Made by a program: the position numbers and the translations under genes. Positions 44,583 through 53,491 of a stretch of 64,000 nt of DNA are shown here, one piece after another. Origin of the DNA: Cyanobium sp. Cruz-8D1 (GTDB taxonomy: Bacteria; Cyanobacteriota; Cyanobacteriia; PCC-6307; Cyanobiaceae). The notes beneath the pieces were generated by a model. That model saw nothing but the letters and a program-made list of their open reading frames with translations, ran no database searches and had not been told where the DNA came from. Where the stretch lies: assembly GCF_024345975.1 (NCBI RefSeq), contig NZ_JAGQCD010000014.1, positions 27,989-91,988 of the forward strand. The letters are read 5' to 3'. How positions within the stretch are numbered: the first letter of the stretch is position 1; each line of letters opens with the position of its first letter.

Positions 44583-46232
44583 ATGCAGGCCTTTGCCGAC
44601 CTGATCCAGCAGCTGGAGCGCAGCCCCGGCACGAAGGACCGGGTGGCGGCGCTGGCTGCCCATGTCCAGTCGGTCGACGGGGCCGATGGTGCCTGGGCCC
44701 TGGCCCTGCTGCTGGGCAAGCGGCGGCGGCGGCTGATCACCGGCCGAAGGCTGCGGCAGATCTGCCTGGAGCGCTCGGGGCTACCCGAGTGGTTGTTCGA
44801 TTCCTGCCACGCCCAGGTGGGGGACTCGGCGGAGACCATCGCCCTGTTGCTCCCCCAGCTGGCCCTGCCGCCGGCAGCGCCCCTGGAGCTGCCCCTGGCC
44901 GAATGGATGGAATCGCGGCTGCCGGCCCTGGCCGCCCTGGAGGCCGAAGCGCAGGCGCAGGCGGTTCTGATGATCTGGGCCGCCCTGCCCGACGGCCAGT
45001 GCTTCCTGTTCAACAAACTGCTCACCGGCGGCTTCCGGGTGGGGGTGGCCGCGGGCCTGGTCATCCGGGCGCTGGCCCAGGTGTCCGGCCTGGAGGAGGC
45101 GGAGCTGGCCCACCGGCTGATGGGCGGTTTCGAGCCCTCCCCAGAGGCGATGCAGGCCCTGCTGGCGCCCCTGGAGGCCGGGGTGGCCGCCCCGATCAGC
45201 CGGCCCTATCCCTTCTGCCTGGCCTCCCCCCTGGAGACGGAACGCCTCGAGGCCACCGACCCCGCCGGCTGGCAGCTGGAGTGGAAGTGGGACGGGATCC
45301 GGGCCCAGCTGATCCGGCGCAACGGCCAGACCTTTCTGTGGAGCCGCGGCGAGGAACTGATCAATGCCAGCTTCCCCGAGCTGGATCGGATGGCCGAGGG
45401 GCTGCCGCCGGGCACGGTGCTGGATGGGGAGCTGACCGTCTGGCCGGCAGAAGCGAGCCAGCCGGCCGGCTTCGGCCCCCTGCAGCGGCGGCTGGGTAGG
45501 CAGAAGCCCGGCGCCGCCCTGCTGCGGGAGTGCCCGGCGGCCTTCGTCGCCTACGACCTGTTGGAGCAGGGGGGCCAGGATCTGCGCCCCGAGCCCCTGA
45601 GCCAACGCCGTGCCGCCCTGGAGGATCTGCTGCAGGGGCTGCCGGAGGCGGTTTCCAGCCCCGCGGCCGGGCTCCTGCGCCTCTCCCCGGTGCTGCCGCT
45701 GGGGAGCTGGGAGGAGCTGGAAGCGCTGCGGCAGCAGGCCCGCTCGGTGGGCGCCGAAGGGCTGATGCTCAAGGCGCTCGATTCGGCCTATGGCGTCGGC
45801 CGGCGCCGCGGGCTGTGGTGGAAGCACAAGCTCGAGCCGATGGAACTCGATGCGGTGCTGCTCTATGCCCAGGCCGGCAGTGGCCGCCGCGCCAACCTCT
45901 ACACCGACTACACCTTCGGCCTCTGGGACGGCGAGGGCCGCCTGGTCACCTTCGCCAAGGCCTATTCCGGTCTTGATGACAGCGAGATCGCCGAACTGGA
46001 CCGCTGGATCCGCCGCCACACCACCGAGCGCTTCGGTCCGGTGCGGGCCGTCGAGCCACTGCAGGTTTTCAGCCTGGGCTTCGAGGGCCTGCAGCGCTCC
46101 TCCCGCCACCGCAGCGGCCTGGCCGTGCGCTTCCCCCGCATCCTGCGCTGGCGCCGCGACCGCACCCCCGAATCGGCCGACAGCCTCACCAGCGCCCTGG
46201 CCCTGCTCGAGGATCCAGCTGTTCAGCGATAG
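44583..46232 (+). CDS. ATP-dependent DNA ligase
   Basis: 549 residues. The adenylation Lys is in LEWKWDGIRAQLIRR near residue 234; TVLDGELTVWP (motif III/IIIa) and EGLMLKALDSAYGVGRR (motif IV) follow, and WWKHKLEPMELDAVLLYAQ is motif V. An N-terminal DNA-binding domain (about 1-200) and a C-terminal OB-fold are present, as in LigB-type bacterial ligases. It is the repair ligase of the exonuclease/helicase set; a separate NAD-dependent LigA should serve replication. The final ten bases overlap the convergent DUF4178 gene. Confidence 0.93.
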   Translation: MQAFADLIQQLERSPGTKDRVAALAAHVQSVDGADGAWALALLLGKRRRRLITGRRLRQICLERSGLPEWLFDSCHAQVGDSAETIALLLPQLALPPAAPLELPLAEWMESRLPALAALEAEAQAQAVLMIWAALPDGQCFLFNKLLTGGFRVGVAAGLVIRALAQVSGLEEAELAHRLMGGFEPSPEAMQALLAPLEAGVAAPISRPYPFCLASPLETERLEATDPAGWQLEWKWDGIRAQLIRRNGQTFLWSRGEELINASFPELDRMAEGLPPGTVLDGELTVWPAEASQPAGFGPLQRRLGRQKPGAALLRECPAAFVAYDLLEQGGQDLRPEPLSQRRAALEDLLQGLPEAVSSPAAGLLRLSPVLPLGSWEELEALRQQARSVGAEGLMLKALDSAYGVGRRRGLWWKHKLEPMELDAVLLYAQAGSGRRANLYTDYTFGLWDGEGRLVTFAKAYSGLDDSEIAELDRWIRRHTTERFGPVRAVEPLQVFSLGFEGLQRSSRHRSGLAVRFPRILRWRRDRTPESADSLTSALALLEDPAVQR

Positions 46233-46816
46233 ACCGTGCGGCCATCGCCGGGCAGCAGCACCGGGGCAGCCGGGTCGATGCGACGGCCCAGACTCAACTC
46301 CGGCGGCCCGGGATCGTCCCCCTCCTCCCAGCGCTCCAAAGACAGCACCCGGCCCTCCGCCCCCTCGTAATCACCGAAGCGGCAGCCCGTCAGGCGCCGG
46401 TTCATCACGCGGGCGGCGGCGCTCACCGAAGCCCGGCCCGTTTCCTTGAGGTGATACAGCTGGCCGCGACAGCGCAGGTGATCGGGGAAGTCGGCGGTCA
46501 GACCCTCCAGCTCCGCGGCCGGGGCGTCCTCCAGCCAGCTCACCTCCAGCCAGTCGTCCTCGCAGACGCTGAGCCAGCGGCCATCGCTTCCGTCGCGCAG
46601 CAGGTACTCCAGCCACTGGAAGCCCCCGTCGTCATAGAGAAGCCGGTCTTCCACCACCCAGTCGCGGCCGTCGTACTGGACGATGTCGCCGGTGGTGAGG
46701 TTGAACAGGGTGCGCCCCAGCAGCTTGGGTGCCTGGCGCCGCAGCCGTGAGCGCCGCAGCAGCAGCAGGGCAACGGCGGCCAGCAGCAGCAGGGGCAGGA
46801 GGAACCAGACAGCCAT
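46223..46816 (-). CDS. DUF4178 domain protein, membrane-anchored
   Basis: 197 residues from the ATG at 46816. One N-terminal helix (VWFLLPLLLLAAVALLLL) and an Arg-rich turn are followed by a DUF4178 fold: FNLTTGDIVQYDGRDWVVED, LYDDGGFQWLEYLLRDGSDG and SVCEDDWLEVSWLED. DUF4178 is found next to DUF350 and spermidine-synthase-like proteins in many bacteria. It is the last gene of a four-gene minus-strand operon with the aminopropyltransferase-like gene 82 bases upstream. Confidence 0.8.
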   Translation of the reverse strand: MAVWFLLPLLLLAAVALLLLRRSRLRRQAPKLLGRTLFNLTTGDIVQYDGRDWVVEDRLLYDDGGFQWLEYLLRDGSDGRWLSVCEDDWLEVSWLEDAPAAELEGLTADFPDHLRCRGQLYHLKETGRASVSAAARVMNRRLTGCRFGDYEGAEGRVLSLERWEEGDDPGPPELSLGRRIDPAAPVLLPGDGRTVYR

Positions 46817-46898
46817 CGTTGCGCTCGGTGGCCGGACCATCCAGGCCGGTCGGCTCAGCTTATGGAGGCTGGTGGACCGACTCCGCGAAAGGCGCCGA

Positions 46899-48452
46899 TC
46901 AGTTCTGCCGCCAGCGACCCTGGCGCTGGTAATCAGCCAGCACCGGCCGGTGCAGGCGATTCGGCAGCACCCGCTCCCCCGGCGGCAGGGACAGATCCCG
47001 GCTCAGGGGAAAGAGCCGATCGAGCTGGCCCTGGTCGATCCAGCGGCCCTGGAAGGGAAGCAGCGCCTGGGGCTGGGGCGGACGTGGCTGGCCCCGGTGG
47101 GCCAGCACGAAGCCCCAGGGGCCGAAGCTCGGCACATCCACCCCGTAGGGCCGGGTGGCCAGGTTCAACTCAGCCAGGGTGGCCTGGATCGAGGCCAGCA
47201 CCTTGGGGCTGAAGAAGGGGGTCGAGGCCTGGGTGACCAGCATCCCGTCCGGGGCGAGGCGCCGCAGCAGGCGCCCGTAGAAGGTGACGCTGTACAAGCG
47301 GGCCAGCGGCGGCGTGGCCGGGTCGGGAAAGTCGGCAATGATCACGTCATAGGTGCCCTGCAGCTGCCGCACCCGCTCGAAGGCATCGCCGATCAGCAGC
47401 CGCACCCGCCGGTCCTCCAGGCTGGCGCCGTTGAGGCGCCGCAGGAACGGCTGCTCCAGGGCCAGGCGCACCATGGCTGGATCCAGTTCCACCACATCCA
47501 CCTGCCGCACCGCGGGCCAGCGCAGCACCTCCCGCAGGGCCAGGCCATCGCCGGCCCCCAGGAGCAGCACCCGCTGCGGCCGGCCCTGCAGCGCCATCGC
47601 CGGATGCACCAGGGCCTCGTGGTAGCGGTATTCGTCAAGGCTTGAGAACTGCAGCTGGCCGTCGAGGAACAGGCGCAGGTCGTCGCGGCGACGGGTGAGC
47701 ACGATGCGCTGGTGGCGACTCTGGAGCCGGCTCACCACCGGATCGTCGTAGAGGCCGTCCTCGATCCGGTCGCCGAGCGGAACGAGTCCCCAGCCGGCGA
47801 GGGCGATCATGGGAAACGTCACGGCGATCGAACGGCGCCAGCGGCGGCCCACCGGAAACGCGGCGGCGATCGCCACGCAGCTGGCCAGGGGCACGAGGGC
47901 CAGCAAGCCGGCGGTGGGCAGCAGACCCAGCCAGGGGAGCAGCACCAGGGGGAACAGCAGGGCGCCCACCAGGGCACCCAGGTAATCGAGGGCCAGCACC
48001 CGCGCCAGGGCCACCCGCAGCTGCTGGCCACACTCCAGCAGCCGGGTCAGCAGCGGCACCTCCATCCCACCCAGCACCCCCACCAGCACGGTGCCGATCA
48101 CCAGGCCCAGCCACACCGGACCGCCCAGCCGGAAGAGGGCGAACAGGGCCAGGGGCGCCAGCAGGCACAGGGGGGCCAGGGCCAGTTCCACGGCCAGAAA
48201 CCACTGCAGCAGGGCGAAGCCGGGCTCGGGGCCCGTCGCCAGGAACTGGCTCAACCAGGCACCCAGGCCCATGGCGGCCAGGAACGTGCCGATCACCACG
48301 CCGGTGGCCAGGGCATGGTCGCCCAGCAGGTAGCTGGCCTGGGTGGCGAGCATCAGTTCCAGCACCAGGCTGACGCTGGAGGAAAGGGCTGCCGCCGCCA
48401 GCAGCACCCACACCTGCAGGGGTGTCAGGGGCGCAAGGCGACGCGGTGTCAC
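46899..48452 (-). CDS. Membrane-embedded spermidine-synthase-like protein
   Basis: 517 residues from GTG 48452, which overlaps the previous stop (GTGA). The N-terminal half has about seven membrane helices (about residues 10-220), resembling the transporter-like half of this group. The C-terminal half is an aminopropyltransferase/methyltransferase Rossmann domain: VLLLGAGDGLALREVL (motif I), VDVVELDPAMVRLAL and YDVIIADFPDPATPPLARLY. Polyamine synthesis or modification of another substrate at the membrane is suggested. The fused membrane half and its DUF350/DUF4178 neighbours point to an envelope function. Confidence 0.88.
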   Translation of the reverse strand: MTPRRLAPLTPLQVWVLLAAAALSSSVSLVLELMLATQASYLLGDHALATGVVIGTFLAAMGLGAWLSQFLATGPEPGFALLQWFLAVELALAPLCLLAPLALFALFRLGGPVWLGLVIGTVLVGVLGGMEVPLLTRLLECGQQLRVALARVLALDYLGALVGALLFPLVLLPWLGLLPTAGLLALVPLASCVAIAAAFPVGRRWRRSIAVTFPMIALAGWGLVPLGDRIEDGLYDDPVVSRLQSRHQRIVLTRRRDDLRLFLDGQLQFSSLDEYRYHEALVHPAMALQGRPQRVLLLGAGDGLALREVLRWPAVRQVDVVELDPAMVRLALEQPFLRRLNGASLEDRRVRLLIGDAFERVRQLQGTYDVIIADFPDPATPPLARLYSVTFYGRLLRRLAPDGMLVTQASTPFFSPKVLASIQATLAELNLATRPYGVDVPSFGPWGFVLAHRGQPRPPQPQALLPFQGRWIDQGQLDRLFPLSRDLSLPPGERVLPNRLHRPVLADYQRQGRWRQN

Positions 48453-48682
48453 TTGGCCGCGCCGGGACCACGCCCCTGGAAGCCGCTCCAGTCCTGCCGG
48501 CGGGGCGTGATGGGCACCCACCGCCCGGCGCTGTAGCTGCCGCCATAGCGCACACCGCTGCCGGCGGCGGGGGTGCCGTCCTGGCCGAGGCGCCAGAGGC
48601 CGGGGCGGGTCACGGCCGTGACGGTGCCGATGGCGACCACCGCCAGGGCCAGCAGCAGCAGCAGTCCCCGTTCGTCGGCCAT
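48449..48682 (-). CDS. Small membrane-anchored protein in the DUF350/DUF4178 module
   Basis: 77 residues from ATG 48682. One helix near the start (LLLLLALAVVAIGTVTAV), then a Gly/Arg/Ser-rich tail including GSGVRYGGSYSAGRWVPIT and GFQGRGPGAAK. Small Gly-rich proteins with such tails occur in DUF350/DUF4178 neighbourhoods elsewhere (for example DUF4247), but I cannot confirm the family. It begins one base after the upstream stop and its own stop is shared with the start of the aminopropyltransferase-like gene, so it is translated as part of the operon. Confidence 0.7.
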   Translation of the reverse strand: MADERGLLLLLALAVVAIGTVTAVTRPGLWRLGQDGTPAAGSGVRYGGSYSAGRWVPITPRRQDWSGFQGRGPGAAK

Positions 48683-48683
48683 C

Positions 48684-49718
48684 TCAGCGGCCCTCCAGCG
48701 CCCCAGCCAGGGGCAGAACAGCCACCGGCCAGGCGCTCATCAGACCATCCTCGACGCTGAGCTGCAGCCATTCCATCTCCCAGGCGTCGCCATCCACGCG
48801 GAACTCCTGCGGCACTTTCACCCGGAAGCGGTAGCTGCCGCGCTCCGGAAGCCGCAGGTGCAGGGTGTGGCGTACGGACAACCAGTGGTCGCCATCGTCG
48901 GAGCGGTGGGCCACCACCACCATCCCCCGATGCCGCAGACGAGGACGCCCCAGGGCATCACTCACCTGCAGCTCCAGGGCCGCCGGTTCCGGGGGCTGGC
49001 CCAGGGGTGGATTGTCATGGGGCAGCTCCCAACGCGCCACCACGCCCACCCGCAGCAGTCCGGGGCCACCGGCCTCACAGCGGATCGCGGCGTCAGCCTC
49101 CTGGCTGCGCTGGACCCAGCGGCCCCGGCTGACGCCGTAGCAGGCCAGCAGCAGCACCTGGACCACCGCCAGCGTCAGCGCGGCGGTGAACAGCAGCAGG
49201 GGAGCATCGAGGCTGTGGTTGCGGACGCTGCCGCGCACAACAACCGGATGGGGCAGCGGCTGGCCCGCTTGATCGAGCAGATCCTGCAGCTGCACCGCCA
49301 GCTGGAAGCGGCCGCTCTGCCCAGGACGCATGGCCAGCGTCAGGGCCGCGTCGGCTTCCTCCCAGGTGCCGCTCTCCCCCCCCTCCGACCAGGTGCCGCT
49401 GGCGCGCCAGCCGTCCTTGGTGAGGTTCAGCACGGTGCGGCCGCTGGCATCGAGGAGGGCGACGTCCAGCTCGATCGTGCTGTTGGCGGGGATGTCGGCC
49501 GTCAGCGCCAGCCGGGGGCTGCCCAGCCAGCCGTCCTCCAACACGAAGGGGACACTGAGCACCCGCTGCCCCTCCGGCACCACCATCAGCAGCCGGCGTG
49601 GCCCCTCCAGGGCTGACAGCAGCAGCACGAGAAGGGGCAACAGCGGCAGCAGCAGGCTGACCAGGGGCCAGAGCAGCAAGGCCGAATCGCGCCGCCCGCC
49701 CAGGGAAGTCAGCCCCAT
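48684..49718 (-). CDS. Hypothetical membrane protein with two extracytoplasmic beta domains
   Basis: 344 residues, first gene of the minus-strand operon. Helices at about residues 15-37 (LLLWPLVSLLLPLLPLLVLL) and 178-197 (LLLFTAALTLAVVQVLLLAC) flank a beta-rich region with NSTIELDVALLDASGRTVLN. After the second helix comes another beta domain with YRFRVKVPQEFRVDGDAWEM. I do not recognise the family. Genes of this type, with a membrane pair and beta-sandwich segments, fit an envelope-sensing or scaffold role. It is divergent from the DUF350 gene with a 54-base gap. Confidence 0.72.
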   Translation of the reverse strand: MGLTSLGGRRDSALLLWPLVSLLLPLLPLLVLLLSALEGPRRLLMVVPEGQRVLSVPFVLEDGWLGSPRLALTADIPANSTIELDVALLDASGRTVLNLTKDGWRASGTWSEGGESGTWEEADAALTLAMRPGQSGRFQLAVQLQDLLDQAGQPLPHPVVVRGSVRNHSLDAPLLLFTAALTLAVVQVLLLACYGVSRGRWVQRSQEADAAIRCEAGGPGLLRVGVVARWELPHDNPPLGQPPEPAALELQVSDALGRPRLRHRGMVVVAHRSDDGDHWLSVRHTLHLRLPERGSYRFRVKVPQEFRVDGDAWEMEWLQLSVEDGLMSAWPVAVLPLAGALEGR

Positions 49719-49772
49719 CAGCGGCTGGCCTCCTGTCCATCCCTACGGTGGGGTCGGCACTGCGATGAGGGG

Positions 49773-49982
49773 ATGGTCAAACCACTGCTCCAGATGCTGC
49801 TGATGGTGGGCTGGACCTTTCTGGGCATCATCCTCATCTACCTCGGGCTGCTGCTCTTCGATCGCCTCTCCCCCATCGACTACCGCGCCGAGATCCGCCG
49901 CGGCAACATCGCCGCCGGTGTGGTGCTGGGGGCCGTGATCCTGGCCATTGCCGCCGTGGTGGTGGCCGTGCTCTCCACCTGA
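49773..49982 (+). CDS. DUF350 membrane protein
   Basis: 69 residues with two membrane helices: LLMVGWTFLGIILIYLGLLLFD and GVVLGAVILAIAAVVVAVL. The link SPIDYRAEIRRGNIAAG is typical of DUF350. This is a one-repeat member (two helices), half the size of common DUF350 proteins with four. It lies divergent from the four-gene operon with DUF4178 and the aminopropyltransferase-like gene, the usual company of DUF350. The Lhr-type helicase begins 14 bases after its stop. Confidence 0.82.
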   Translation: MVKPLLQMLLMVGWTFLGIILIYLGLLLFDRLSPIDYRAEIRRGNIAAGVVLGAVILAIAAVVVAVLST

Positions 49983-49995
49983 TCCGCCGTCCCCC

Positions 49996-52506
49996 TTGAC
50001 CCCTTCCACCGCGGCGGTGCTGCGGCCCATCGAGGCCTGGTTCACCAGCCGCGGCTGGCGGCCGATGCCGTTCCAGCGCCAGTGCTGGCGGGCCTACCTG
50101 GAGGGGGCCAGCGGCCTGATCCAGGTGCCCACCGGCTCCGGCAAGACCTACGCCGCTGTGATGGGGCCGATCGCGGCGATGCTGGCCGAGAACGGGGGCG
50201 CCGGGCCGGAGGGGGGGCTGCGCCTGCTGGTGCTGACGCCCCTGCGGGCCCTGAGCCGTGACCTGCTGCTGGCGATCCGGGAGCCGATCGAATCCATGGG
50301 CTGGCCGCTGCGGGTGGGACTGCGCAACGGCGACACCAGCAGCCATGAACGCGGCAAGCAGCTGAAGGCGCCGCCGCAGATCCTGATCACCACCCCCGAA
50401 TCCCTCTCCCTGCTGCTGGCCGGCCCCCGGGCCGAGGCGCTGTTCGCCGACCTCGAGGCGGTGGTGATCGATGAATGGCACGAGCTGATGGGCAGCAAGC
50501 GGGGCTCCCAGAGCGAGCTGTGTCTGAGCTGGCTGCGCAGCCGGCGGCCGGCCCTGCGCACCTGGGCGATCAGCGCCACGATCGGCAACCTGGAGGAGGC
50601 GGCCCGGGCCGCGGTGGGCGTCGGCGTCGAGCCGCGCATCATCACGGCCAGGATCCGGCGGGATACGGAGATCCGCAGCCTGCTGCCCGACACGATCGAC
50701 GGCTTCCCCTGGGCCGGCCATCTGGGCCTGCGCATGTACGAGGAGCTGGTGGCGGCCATGGAGCCCGATGTCTCCACGCTGCTGTTCACCAACACCCGCA
50801 ACCAGGCCGAACGCTGGCACCAGTGCCTGCGCTTCGCCTGCCCGGAGATGGAAGCCACCCTGGCCCTGCACCACAGCGCCATTGACCGGGCCAGCCGCGA
50901 AGCCATCGAGGCGGGGGTGAAGGCCGCCGCGATCCGCTGGGTGGTCTGCACCAGTTCCCTCGATCTGGGGGTGGACTTCCAGCCGGTGGAGCGGGTGGTG
51001 CAGATCGGCAGTGCCAAGAACCTGGCCCGGCTGCTGCAGCGGGCGGGCCGTTCGGCCCATGCGCCCGGCGGCACGGCCCAGGTGCTGTTCATGCCCACCA
51101 ACGCCCTGGAACTGCTGGAGGTCTCAGCGATGCGCCGGGGCCTGGGGGAGGGGCTGGTGGAACACCGCCGCCCACCCCATGAACCGCTCGATGTGCTGCT
51201 GCAGCACCTGGTCAGCCTGGCCTGCGGTCCGGGCTTCGAGCCCGAGGCCACGTTGGAGGCCGTGCGCCGCACCTGGAGCTACCGCCAGCTGGAGCGCAGC
51301 CGCTGGGAGTGGTGCCTGCGCTTTCTGGAGGACGGGGGTGACTGCCTGGGGGCCTACCCGCGCTACCGCAAGCTGGAACGGGAGCCGGCCGAGCCCAGCG
51401 GTGGGGTCCCCCAGCGCTTCGTGGTGCGGGAGCAGGCCGTGGCCCGCCTGCACCGGCTCAACATCGGCACGATCAGCGCCGATCGGGCCGTGACCGTGCG
51501 CTTCGTGCGCGGGGCCGTGCTGGGTCACGTGGAGGAGGTGTTCATCGGCCGGCTCAAACCGGGGGATGTCTTCTTCTTCGCCGGGCGCCAACTTGAGTTC
51601 GTGCGGCTGCGGGAGATGACCGCGATGGTCAAGGCCACGACGCGCCGCAGCGCCATGGTGCCGGCCTGGGGCGGGGGCCAGATGGCCCTCTCCGATCTGC
51701 TCAGCGCCCACCTGCGCTCGGAGGTGGATCGCTGTGCCCGCGCCCTTGAGGGGGAGAAGGGTTTTGCGCTCGACACCGCCGAACTGCGGGCCTTGCGGCC
51801 GCTGTTGGAGCGCCAGGTGCTGCTGTCCTCCCTGCCCCGGACGCACCAGTTTCTGGTGGAGGTGTGCCACACCCGGGAGGGCAGCCACCTCTACGCCTTT
51901 CCCTTCGAAGGACGCTTCGTGCATGAGGGCCTGGGCTTTCTGTGGTCGTGGCGGCTGGCGCGGCACCATTCGGGCACCTTCACGGTGTCGGTGAACGACT
52001 ACGGCTTCGAGCTGCTGGCGGCCCGGGACTACCCCTTTGAGGAGCTGCTCGATCTCCACGGGGAGACCCTGCTGGAGCCTGAGGGACTGCTGGAGGATCT
52101 GGAGCGGGCCATCAACCTGTCGGAGTTGTGCCGTCGCCGCTTCCGCTCCATCGCCCAGGTGAGTGGGCTGGTGGTGAATGGCTATCCCGGCCAGGCCCGC
52201 TCCGGCGGCCAGCTGCAGATCAGCGCCGCCCTGCTGTTTGATGTCTTTGAGCGCCACGAGCCCGGCAACCTGCTGCTGGCCCAGGCCCGCAGCGAAGTGC
52301 TGGAGGAGCAACTCGACCTCGGACGCCTGCTGGGCACCCTGGAGCGGCTGCAGGGGAGCGAATGGCTGCAGCGGCGCCTGCCGAGGCCTGGCCCGCTGGC
52401 CTTCCCCCTGCTGGCGGAGCGGCTCAACAACCGAATGAGCAATGAATCGCTGCTGGAGCGGCTGCAGAAGCTGCGGCATCAGGCGGAGCGCGCCGAGGAC
52501 CCCTGA
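49996..52506 (+). CDS. Ligase-associated Lhr-type DEXH-box helicase
   Basis: 836 residues from TTG 49996. Walker A VPTGSGKTYAAVMG is near residue 45, motif II VVIDEWHELMGSKRGSQ (DEWH) near 158 and motif VI LLQRAGRSAHAPGGTAQV near 345; the Lhr-specific C-terminal winged-helix and core region follows. It belongs to the Lhr subgroup associated with DNA ligase and MBL exonuclease in repair clusters. The rest of its cluster is 3.8-7 kb upstream, interrupted by the DUF350/DUF4178 module. The PdeM nuclease that often follows was not found. Confidence 0.9.
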   Translation: MTPSTAAVLRPIEAWFTSRGWRPMPFQRQCWRAYLEGASGLIQVPTGSGKTYAAVMGPIAAMLAENGGAGPEGGLRLLVLTPLRALSRDLLLAIREPIESMGWPLRVGLRNGDTSSHERGKQLKAPPQILITTPESLSLLLAGPRAEALFADLEAVVIDEWHELMGSKRGSQSELCLSWLRSRRPALRTWAISATIGNLEEAARAAVGVGVEPRIITARIRRDTEIRSLLPDTIDGFPWAGHLGLRMYEELVAAMEPDVSTLLFTNTRNQAERWHQCLRFACPEMEATLALHHSAIDRASREAIEAGVKAAAIRWVVCTSSLDLGVDFQPVERVVQIGSAKNLARLLQRAGRSAHAPGGTAQVLFMPTNALELLEVSAMRRGLGEGLVEHRRPPHEPLDVLLQHLVSLACGPGFEPEATLEAVRRTWSYRQLERSRWEWCLRFLEDGGDCLGAYPRYRKLEREPAEPSGGVPQRFVVREQAVARLHRLNIGTISADRAVTVRFVRGAVLGHVEEVFIGRLKPGDVFFFAGRQLEFVRLREMTAMVKATTRRSAMVPAWGGGQMALSDLLSAHLRSEVDRCARALEGEKGFALDTAELRALRPLLERQVLLSSLPRTHQFLVEVCHTREGSHLYAFPFEGRFVHEGLGFLWSWRLARHHSGTFTVSVNDYGFELLAARDYPFEELLDLHGETLLEPEGLLEDLERAINLSELCRRRFRSIAQVSGLVVNGYPGQARSGGQLQISAALLFDVFERHEPGNLLLAQARSEVLEEQLDLGRLLGTLERLQGSEWLQRRLPRPGPLAFPLLAERLNNRMSNESLLERLQKLRHQAERAEDP

Positions 52507-52848
52507 GGCGCCGGAGACAATGACGGAGCTGGCGAGAAAGACTGGGCTGGCGAGGAAAACGGAGGCGGTGTCCGTGTGCAGCGGAAGGGATCGACCGCTA
52601 TGGAACGGCTTGGGTCGATGGGTGGTGCTGTACTTGCCGTCTTTTCTACCGCCATTCACGGTCTGTGATGTTTGGACGGAGTTGGAGGCTGCAGTCGCTG
52701 TCGTTCCGGCCCTGGCAGCGGCGGCATGAGAGCTGTGGCACCAGCTTGAGGCTGAAATCTGATCCGCAGCCAGACTGAGAAGCGCTATCGCCGGATCATC
52801 CGATGCAGCGAGATCACGTGACAGCAAGGGGCTGAGCAGGACCCTGTC
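52507..52848. other. Gene-free stretch after the helicase
   Basis: 342 bases with lower GC and no ORF I can support. The plus strand has a short open frame ending near 52729 with no coding character, and the minus strand is open but only as part of a long antisense frame. Nothing like a PdeM phosphoesterase, a tRNA or a repeat was seen. It may be decayed sequence at the edge of the accessory island. Confidence 0.5.
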
Positions 52849-53235
52849 ATGGGCCACCGATTGATCGTTTCGGACAACCGTGACGACCCGGGCAACCCGC
52901 TGGTGCTCGATGGCGAGGCCATGGACGCAGCGGCGAAGGACCCACTGGCGATCGGGAAGCTGATGGTCGATCAGGTCTGGGCAGAGGGAACGGATCCCAC
53001 GGGCGGGGGCCTGTACTACGAACGCAACAGCAACCAGCACCGGCGGCTGCAGGCCTTTGAGACAGGCAGCGAGGACTTCATGACCGGCGGCTGGGTGCGG
53101 GTGCTGGCCACCGCCGAACAGCTGCGCAAGGAGCGCGCCGGCATGAAGCAGGCAGCCACGGCTGGCTTGGTGAGGATCCATGGCACCCACCGGGGCGTGC
53201 TGCTGGTGGAGTTCCTGGACGTTCCCTGGGGCTGA
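52849..53235 (+). CDS. Hypothetical protein
   Basis: 128 residues from the ATG at 52849. It contains PLVLDGEAMDAAAKDPLAIG, an ordered-looking middle (GGGLYYERNSNQHRRLQAFE) and ends GVLLVEFLDVPWG. No signal, no membrane segment, no Cys. I do not recognise the family. The amino-acid make-up is plausible for a soluble protein of about 14 kDa, but the region around it is poor in genes, so it could be a remnant. Confidence 0.5.
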   Translation: MGHRLIVSDNRDDPGNPLVLDGEAMDAAAKDPLAIGKLMVDQVWAEGTDPTGGGLYYERNSNQHRRLQAFETGSEDFMTGGWVRVLATAEQLRKERAGMKQAATAGLVRIHGTHRGVLLVEFLDVPWG

Positions 53236-53371
53236 GCAGACACCGCAGGACTCCGGTCGGATTCGCTGAGCGCACCTCGCGGTGCGGCTGCAGTGGCCGG
53301 GCCTTCGCCCGCGTTGATGGGGCTGGGGTGAGGCCCCCGGTCTCCTCGCGCGGCTGCACGGCCGGGTGGGC

Positions 53372-53385
53372 ATTCAGGCCTGAAT
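53372..53385. promoter_or_regulatory. Perfect 14-base palindrome
   Basis: ATTCAGGCCTGAAT is identical on both strands. It is 114 bases 5' of the candidate -10 element and about 190 before the SLOG gene. It looks like a dimeric regulator site, but no family could be assigned. Confidence 0.35.
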
Positions 53386-53485
53386 CTTGTGGGCTTGCTC
53401 ATCAGTTTTCAAGTCCGCCCGCGCCTGGCTTTACTTTGTGCAGATCCGTTGCCCCGCAGCCATTCTTCCTGCTACACAGTGCGTT

Positions 53486-53491
53486 TATACT
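53486..53491 (+). promoter_or_regulatory. Candidate -10 element upstream of the SLOG gene
   Basis: TATACT, five of six matches to TATAAT, sits in an AT-rich pocket. A start site near 53498 would give a 75-base leader before the gene at 53573. No convincing -35 was seen. Confidence 0.35.

Noticed and set aside
51124..53373. 749-codon minus-strand open frame across the helicase end and the gene-free stretch
   Set aside because: Antisense to the helicase for half its length and without domain features in the rest.
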